DNA of 64,000 bases. Origin: Pseudomonas citri. Its GTDB lineage: Bacteria > Pseudomonadota > Gammaproteobacteria > Pseudomonadales > Pseudomonadaceae. Shown here one piece after another: positions 58,887 through 64,000 of the stretch (the stretch's first letter is position 1; every line of letters starts with the position of its first letter). The stretch lies in the NCBI RefSeq assembly GCF_025336485.1, contig NZ_JAODAB010000010.1, positions 62,001 to 126,000 on the forward strand, written 5' to 3'. Under the pieces are notes generated by a model. That model searched no databases, was not told where the DNA came from, and saw nothing but the letters and a program-made list of their open reading frames with translations. The position numbers and the translations under genes are program-made.

Positions 58887-59807
58887 CTAATCCGCATCCA
58901 GGCGGTAGCCTGCCGGCAGTTGTGCCACGAACTCGCCGACCACGTCCCGGGTCAGGCTGACGATGTCTTCGACCCGTTCCATTCCCGCGCCGGTTCGCCA
59001 GCTGGCGACGATGTCCATGACCGAGGGCAGTGGCACGCCCTCAACCAATGTCAGCGTGCCTTGGGCGAGTTCGCCCTGCACCAGCGCCGCCGGCATGGCG
59101 CCGATACCGAAGCCGTCGCGAACCAGGCGGGTGATGGCCGATGCCGAGTTCACGCAGTTGATCCGCGGCGAGACGATGTTGGCCGAATGCAGCAGGTTGA
59201 GAATGTCCTGGTGGGGCCTTGAGTTGCGCGAAAACGTCACGATGCGTTCCTGGGAGAGATCTTCCAGCGACGCATAGTGACGGTCGTAGACCGAGCCGCG
59301 ACGCACCACCCAGTGCATCGGATAACGGGTCAGCAATGCGTTGCGCACGCTGTCCAGGCGCAGGATATCGGTCTGGAAAACGATGTCCTGGTAGCCTTTT
59401 TCCAACTGCGAACACAGGTTGCTCGCGGTGTCGGCCGACAGCTCGATTTCCAGGGCCGGGTAACATTCCATCAGCCGCGTCACCAACGGGCTGAGCCAAG
59501 TGTGGATCACCGTGTCCATCGCGCCGATGCGGATCCGTCCGCGTACCTGGCGCGGATCCTTGATCACTGCCTTCATGCTTTGCACCGTGTCCATGATGCG
59601 CTCGGCGTATTCCAATACCCGTTGTCCTTCGGAGGTCAGCGACACCCCTTTGGAGTCGCGCACGAACAGGCGCACGCCCATCTCATCTTCCAGGGCTGCG
59701 ATCCGACTGGAAATGGAGGCCTGGGTGGTAAACAGCTTTTCCGCAGTGAGGCGAAAGCTCTTCAGGCGGGCCACCCAGACGAAGGTTTCGAGAAACTTGA
59801 TGTTCAC
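58887..59807 (-). CDS. LysR-family transcriptional regulator
   Basis: A 306-residue regulator with an N-terminal winged helix (residues 1-60; LTAEKLFTTQASISSRIAALEDEMGVRLF) and a periplasmic-binding-like effector domain. I chose GTG at 59807, which starts the conserved N-terminus NIKFLETFVWVARLKSFR; the open frame extends upstream but without conserved sequence. It follows the NTF2-like and DUF1445 genes on the same strand and may control them or the divergent porin. Confidence 0.88.
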   Translation of the reverse strand: MNIKFLETFVWVARLKSFRLTAEKLFTTQASISSRIAALEDEMGVRLFVRDSKGVSLTSEGQRVLEYAERIMDTVQSMKAVIKDPRQVRGRIRIGAMDTVIHTWLSPLVTRLMECYPALEIELSADTASNLCSQLEKGYQDIVFQTDILRLDSVRNALLTRYPMHWVVRRGSVYDRHYASLEDLSQERIVTFSRNSRPHQDILNLLHSANIVSPRINCVNSASAITRLVRDGFGIGAMPAALVQGELAQGTLTLVEGVPLPSVMDIVASWRTGAGMERVEDIVSLTRDVVGEFVAQLPAGYRLDAD

Positions 59808-59895
59808 TTGGGGCGGTTCCTTGGCAATGTCATGGGTGAAACGGCTGCAGGAAATTATCTCTGCCTGTGGCACTCCCAGGGAACCGAGGCGCCTG

Positions 59896-59922
59896 CATCG
59901 CGAGCAAGCTTTGCTCCCACAG
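59896..59922. repeat. REP-like extragenic repeat
   Basis: Single 27-base copy of the repeat paired at 50510-50583, starting CATCGCGAGCAAGCTTTGCT. Confidence 0.8.
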
Positions 59923-59945
59923 CTGAATTCCCCTCGCCACAAGGG

Positions 59946-60506
59946 TCAGCGTTTGACGCCACTTTCTTCATTCATGGGGTTAACCACGAATTGGATCACG
60001 TCCTGAAGCATGCTCAGATCCGGCACGTTATCGACCACAGCTTCAGGCCGGCACCATGGATAGTCCAGGCTCGATGCCCACGCCATGATCCCGGTTAGAT
60101 CGGTGGCCGGCAGGGTCTTCATGTGTTCGATGGTGATGGTCAGTCGCTCGGCCAACCGTGATTGCGGGTTGAACTGCCAGTCATACAGGCCACAACCGAC
60201 ACGCGCTTCGCCGCTGTTCTTGTCCGACATCGCCACCAACCATTTGCACTGGAACGCGTTGGCATCCGCCGCGGGAGGCGCCGCGAGGCAGAACGTGTAG
60301 ACGTTTTCGAACGTCTGGCCGAAACGACGGACCAGTACGTCGCCAATGGCGCCACGGCCTTCGACATGGTCGGGAAACGCAATGGAACCGGTGCGCACCA
60401 CCATGTCCAGAATAGCCGTCGGCGTAAACGCCTCGCCCAGCAGGTGAGGGCGGTTGCCATCCTTGGCACGGATGTACTGTTGAATCGACTGCTGGGCGGT
60501 GCTCAT
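59946..60506 (-). CDS. NTF2-like (SnoaL-type) protein
   Basis: A 186-residue protein with a SnoaL/NTF2-like fold: AFTPTAILDMVVRTGS near 26, FQCKWLVAMSDKNSGEARVGCGLYDWQF near 83. No signal peptide. Members include ketosteroid-isomerase-like enzymes and ligand-binding proteins; the role is unknown. It lies 42 bases after the DUF1445 gene, which suggests an operon. Confidence 0.75.
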   Translation of the reverse strand: MSTAQQSIQQYIRAKDGNRPHLLGEAFTPTAILDMVVRTGSIAFPDHVEGRGAIGDVLVRRFGQTFENVYTFCLAAPPAADANAFQCKWLVAMSDKNSGEARVGCGLYDWQFNPQSRLAERLTITIEHMKTLPATDLTGIMAWASSLDYPWCRPEAVVDNVPDLSMLQDVIQFVVNPMNEESGVKR

Positions 60507-60548
60507 CGTGTATCCCTTCAGGTTGAGAAAACAGTCTCTTTCAAGACC

Positions 60549-61352
60549 TTATAGTTCACTGTTCCACAAATCCGTCACCAGCATGCAGCCTGGGGCGTGG
60601 GTAATGCAAAGCGGTGGGCGCGAGGCCTGGACCACCGACTGAGGCGTCACGCCGCAGGCCCAGAACACCGGGATCTCATCGGCTTCGACCGGCACGGCAT
60701 CGCCGTAATCAGGTTTATCCAGGGATTGGATACCGATCAGCGACGGATCGCCGATGTGCACCGGGGCTCCGTGGACGTTGGGCATGCGCCCGGTGATCTG
60801 GATTGCCTGGATGGCGGCGGCGGCTTTCATTGGCCGCATGGTCACCACCATCTTGCCAGACAACCGGGCGGTGGGGCGGGTGTCGATGTTGGTCTGGAAC
60901 ATCGCGACATTGCGGCCCAAATCAATATGCCGTAAGCGGATGCCAGCCTCCAGCAAGGGTTGTTCGAAAGAGAACGAGCAACCGAGGGCGAAAGCCACCA
61001 GGTCGTCCTGCCACAGGTGCTTGATGTCCTGCGGCGCTTCGCTCAACTCGCCATGGCGATAGACCCGGTATTGAGGTACTTCATGGCGGATATCTATGGG
61101 GGCGCCCAGGTTGCGAAAGAACGGATCGCCGGGCTCGGTCACGTCAAGCACCGGGCAGGCCTGGCGGTTGAGGGTGCAGAAACGCAGGAATTCGTTGGCC
61201 CAGTCGCCGGGCAGGATCACGATATTGGCTTGCACCCGACCCTGGCCCAGCCCGCTCGTATGGCCATGGTACTGGCCGGCGGCGATGTGTTGACGCAAGG
61301 TTTGCGGTGCGCACTGCTGCAGTTGTTCGAAGGACAGGGGGGACTGATTCAT
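60549..61352 (-). CDS. Putative hydro-lyase (DUF1445 / YcsI family)
   Basis: A 267-residue protein of the DUF1445 family, with the typical [21 protein letters not shown] near residue 32 and a late [18 protein letters not shown] segment with conserved His near 195. Related proteins include D-glutamate cyclase; most are annotated only as putative hydro-lyases. GGAG precedes the ATG at 61352. It is divergent from the porin gene. Confidence 0.88.
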   Translation of the reverse strand: MNQSPLSFEQLQQCAPQTLRQHIAAGQYHGHTSGLGQGRVQANIVILPGDWANEFLRFCTLNRQACPVLDVTEPGDPFFRNLGAPIDIRHEVPQYRVYRHGELSEAPQDIKHLWQDDLVAFALGCSFSFEQPLLEAGIRLRHIDLGRNVAMFQTNIDTRPTARLSGKMVVTMRPMKAAAAIQAIQITGRMPNVHGAPVHIGDPSLIGIQSLDKPDYGDAVPVEADEIPVFWACGVTPQSVVQASRPPLCITHAPGCMLVTDLWNSEL

Positions 61353-61602
61353 CGAGGGGGCTCCAGGCATTGGTCAGCTACTTTGAGAACAGCAGCGCGA
61401 TGGCGTCCAACAAGGAATATTGATAGCCCGCGACAACTAAAAGTTGTTTCACATTTTCTTATGCCCGATCCGGCTTTTTTCTCGTTTGACGCTTCCGGAC
61501 GTGCCGCGAAGAATCCGTCCACCCAACGTTTTCCCACAACAATAACAGGGCGTGCGCGGCACTTGTTCAAGGTGCGCTCGCGCCTCAGGAAAGGAGCGCG
61601 CC

Positions 61603-62844
61603 ATGCAATCTCTCACCACCCCTCGATGGATCTGCACACCCATAGGAACCTTGCTGGGGTTAAGCCTGATCGGCGTACCGGTCGCTCGGGCCGATTTCAT
61701 CGCCGACAGCAAAGGCAGTCTTGAAGCCCGGAGCTTCTACTTCAACCGCGACTTCCGCCAGGACGGCGCGCGGGACAAGGCTGAAGAATGGGCACAGGGT
61801 TTCCTGCTGCGGATGGAGTCGGGGTACACCGCCGGCACCGTTGGTTTCGGCCTCGATGCCTTGGGTATGGCCGGTTTCAAACTGGACTCCGGCGGCGGTA
61901 CGGCAGGCACCAATCTGTTACCAGCGGATTTGTCGGGTGGTTCGCAAGACCGGTATGGCGAACTGGGTCTGACGGCCAAGGCTCGCATTTCCAACAGCAC
62001 TCTGAAACTGGGGACCCTGCAAATCAAAGACCCTGTGGTGAGTTCCAACGATACGCGCCTGCTACCGGCAACCTTCAAGGGCGGGTTGCTGAGCGTGCAG
62101 GAAATCGATCGCTTGAAGCTGACCGCCGGCCAACTCACGCAGATCAACGTTGTCGACTCTACCGATTACCAGGACATGACCGCCAACCGCATTGGCGGTA
62201 GCAGCGACAAGTTCCAGTTTGCCGGCGCGGACTATCAGTTCTTGCCCAACCTCACGGCGCAGTACCGCCATAGCCAGTTGGAGAATATCTACCGGCAGAA
62301 CTACCTCGGGTTCGTCCATACCCTTGACCTGGGCGCGGGCCAGTCGCTCAAGAGCGACGTACGTTATGCACGCAGTGCCGAGGACGGCAACTTTCGTGAC
62401 CTCGACAACCAGGCCTTCGGCGCGATGTTCACCTACAGCCTGGCGGGCCATGCGCTGGGCCTGGGCTATCAACGCATGAGCGGCGACGATCCGTTCCCCT
62501 ACATCGGCCGCAGCGATCCGTACCTGGTGAACTTCGTGCAGATTGGCGACTTCGCCAACATCGACGAACATTCCTGGCAAGCGCGCTATGACTACAACTT
62601 CGCGGCTGTCGGCGTGCCCGGCTTGACCTTCATGACCCGCTACATCTCGGGCGACAACGTACAGCGCAGCGCCCCCGGCGAAGGCCAGGAGTGGGAACGT
62701 AACACCGACATCGCCTACGTGGTGCAAGACGGCACACTGAAGGGGCTGGGGTTGAAATGGCGCAACGCGACGGTGCGCTCCAATTTCGGCAATGACCTGG
62801 ACGAAAATCGCCTGATTGTCAGCTACACGATGGCGCTTTGGTAA
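61603..62844 (+). CDS. OprD-family outer-membrane porin
   Basis: A 413-residue porin. A signal peptide ending in ARA precedes DFIADSKGSLEARSFYFNRDFRQD, the family N-terminus, and the chain ends in Trp after alternating strands, as an 18-strand barrel should. OprD porins take up small carboxylates or amino acids; the substrate is unknown and may be the acid handled by the neighbouring DUF1445 enzyme. AAAGGAG precedes the ATG at 61603. Confidence 0.9.
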   Translation: MQSLTTPRWICTPIGTLLGLSLIGVPVARADFIADSKGSLEARSFYFNRDFRQDGARDKAEEWAQGFLLRMESGYTAGTVGFGLDALGMAGFKLDSGGGTAGTNLLPADLSGGSQDRYGELGLTAKARISNSTLKLGTLQIKDPVVSSNDTRLLPATFKGGLLSVQEIDRLKLTAGQLTQINVVDSTDYQDMTANRIGGSSDKFQFAGADYQFLPNLTAQYRHSQLENIYRQNYLGFVHTLDLGAGQSLKSDVRYARSAEDGNFRDLDNQAFGAMFTYSLAGHALGLGYQRMSGDDPFPYIGRSDPYLVNFVQIGDFANIDEHSWQARYDYNFAAVGVPGLTFMTRYISGDNVQRSAPGEGQEWERNTDIAYVVQDGTLKGLGLKWRNATVRSNFGNDLDENRLIVSYTMALW

Positions 62845-62863
62845 ACGAGGCCTGCAACGCAGG

Positions 62864-62893
62864 CGACCACGCTTCTCAAGAGAAGCGTGGTCG
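62864..62893. terminator. Perfect 14-base palindrome between porin and luxR genes
   Basis: CGACCACGCTTCTC and its exact complement are separated by two bases; there is no T run on either side. Placed between convergent genes it probably ends transcription in both directions. Confidence 0.6.
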
Positions 62894-62916
62894 TTGTGCT
62901 GCGTAACGGTTGAATC

Positions 62917-63630
62917 TCAGAACAACAAGCCTGACAACGATGCCTTGACCGCCGCTTCAGTCTTGTTCGACGCACGCAGCTTGCGCATCGAGTTCACCAA
63001 ATGAAACTTCACCGTGCGTATGTCGATATTAAGAATAATTCCGATTTCAACATACGTCTTTCCTGAGGCTGTCCAGCGCAGGATTTCTTTCTCGCGGGCG
63101 GTCAGTGGTTTGTATGCATCGACGAGGTTTTTCGCGGAGAAAAAACGTGTCATGGCCTCATGCACCAGATGAGTCAGCCAGATCAGTTTGGTCTCCTTGC
63201 TTTCCATTTCCAGTACTGAAATGCGTTCGCTCGAACGAGAGACGGAGAGCAGGCCAATCGAGTTGTGTTCGCGCCGCGAAGACAGGCACCAGCCATGGTT
63301 GAGGTTGTAATGCCGTGCTTCTTCCCAGAACTCGCGTCCCGGACTTTGCTGTTGCGCAGACCAGCGCAATGGAATCGAACGGGTCAGCCCATGTTCAACG
63401 GTAGGGTCCTGGGAGAAGTAATGACTGGCGATATACTTCTTCTCCCAAGCGTCCGGATAATTGGAAAGCAAGAAGTATTGCGCGGGTGCCAGTGGCGAAT
63501 TAAGCCTTAAGCCATAAGAGCAAAATTCAAAACCCAGATTCGTCGTTACTTTAACCAGCTCGTTAAATAATTCATTCTCGCAAGTGCAGCCAGACACTAA
63601 CGCTATAAAGTCTTCACGCCAATCAATCAC
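62917..63630 (-). CDS. LuxR-family quorum-sensing-type regulator
   Basis: A 237-residue protein with an N-terminal autoinducer-binding domain and a C-terminal LuxR helix-turn-helix (LTAREKEILRWTASGKTYVE near 174). All six residues that mark AHL-binding LuxR proteins are present: Trp62, Tyr66, Asp75, Pro76, Trp90 and Gly113. It should therefore bind an acyl-homoserine lactone or a close analogue. The start is GTG at 63630 behind AAGGAAGG. No synthase gene is in the window, so it is a solo receptor or its partner lies just beyond the edge. Confidence 0.9.
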   Translation of the reverse strand: MIDWREDFIALVSGCTCENELFNELVKVTTNLGFEFCSYGLRLNSPLAPAQYFLLSNYPDAWEKKYIASHYFSQDPTVEHGLTRSIPLRWSAQQQSPGREFWEEARHYNLNHGWCLSSRREHNSIGLLSVSRSSERISVLEMESKETKLIWLTHLVHEAMTRFFSAKNLVDAYKPLTAREKEILRWTASGKTYVEIGIILNIDIRTVKFHLVNSMRKLRASNKTEAAVKASLSGLLF

Positions 63631-64000
63631 CGATATTACCTTCCTTGGTCAACGCTCTTTCGTCACAAGAGTGGGGACTCATCATACCGCATCGGAACGC
63701 TGCCGGGAGATGCCCGGGCTTATCCAATGGCAATCGCTTGCCAGACAAGGGCTGTAGCCAGGACCGCCCATGCGCAAGCGTCGCCGGACCTTCCGACAAT
63801 GCGATTGCATCTATGTTTCCTAGTACGCCAGTACTAGAAATACTGGCGATAGGCGGCATTATTCTTTTGTCGTAGATACAACTCGGTACTTTTAGAAAAT
63901 ACGTTTTGGCGCCGCACTAATTTACCTGACCTGCCCATTCGGGCAGCTACTCACAAAGAGCCCGGTTTGTTGTACTGGCGGAATAATTTTCGTCAGGTGG
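63631..64000. other. Region upstream of the luxR-type gene
   Basis: This 370-base stretch has no supportable gene. It contains the palindrome at 63820-63837 and a small hairpin CTGCCC-ATTC-GGGCAG at 63931-63946. A 78-codon minus-strand frame overlaps the regulator start and the palindrome and looks accidental. Confidence 0.4.
63820..63837. promoter_or_regulatory. Palindrome resembling a lux box
   Basis: CTAGTAC-GCCA-GTACTAG, two perfect seven-base arms with a four-base centre, 190 bases before the luxR-type gene. Size and CT...AG ends fit LuxR-family operators, so it may be an autoregulatory site or control a gene beyond the right edge. Confidence 0.5.

Noticed and set aside
63623..63859. 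A 78-codon minus-strand frame upstream of the luxR-type gene
   Set aside because: It overlaps the regulator start and the palindrome, and has no ribosome site or recognisable sequence.
1..64000. CRISPR arrays, tRNA or rRNA genes, insertion sequences, prophage
   Set aside because: I looked for regular direct repeats, tRNA-like cloverleafs and transposase or integrase genes and saw none; the only repeats are short extragenic palindromes.

Overview
The window looks like a chromosomal stretch of a Pseudomonas of the fluorescens group. This rests on the high G+C coding sequence, strong Shine-Dalgarno sites, several copies of the short extragenic palindromes typical of this group, and gene products (VanAB, DpkA, NirBD, FecIRA, the arn operon, an OprD-family porin) that read like pseudomonad versions. 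Family calls come from reading the proteins; no database search was run.

Layout: 1-5073 (minus) holds a 1604-residue dermonecrotic-toxin-like protein ending in an HELSH zinc-protease motif, with the cut-off start of another gene downstream. 5307-9947 holds dpkA, a vanR-type repressor and the vanAB vanillate demethylase operon with two matching operator palindromes, then a GlcG-like gene. 10117-15049 has an AraC/LysE pair, an RNA-methyltransferase-like gene and two divergent L,D-transpeptidases. 15391-18565 is the nirBD nitrite reductase operon with a sigma-54 promoter and an attenuated leader. 18653-23729 has a CBS-domain protein and a four-gene overlapping two-component operon. 24617-28562 is a fecIRA iron-signalling system. 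28607-31697 has a small Cys-rich protein, phosphatidylserine synthase and an AraC regulator.

31702-40511 (minus) is a complete arnBCADTEF-ugd operon for adding 4-amino-4-deoxy-L-arabinose to lipid A; all eight genes overlap by 1-4 bases. Divergent from it, 41160-44713 is a second envelope-sugar cassette (UDP-glucuronate 4-epimerase, dolichol-P-mannose-synthase-like transferase, LAB_N membrane protein, ArnT-like transferase), probably for galacturonate or a related sugar. A 648-base intergenic region with an 89-base imperfect palindrome separates them.

44920-52857 is a branched/short-chain acyl-CoA degradation region (acyl-CoA synthetase, SDR, thiolase, two acyl-CoA dehydrogenases, enoyl-CoA hydratase, 3-hydroxyisobutyryl-CoA hydrolase-like). 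52992-55247 has an HPP membrane protein and a second ugd. 55339-58721 is an unusual minus-strand cluster of a GNAT-like protein, two membrane fatty-acid desaturases and a PF10118-type diiron protein; I could not match it to a known pathway. 58887-62844 has a LysR regulator, NTF2-like protein, DUF1445 hydro-lyase and OprD porin. The window ends with a LuxR-type AHL receptor gene and a palindrome resembling a lux box.
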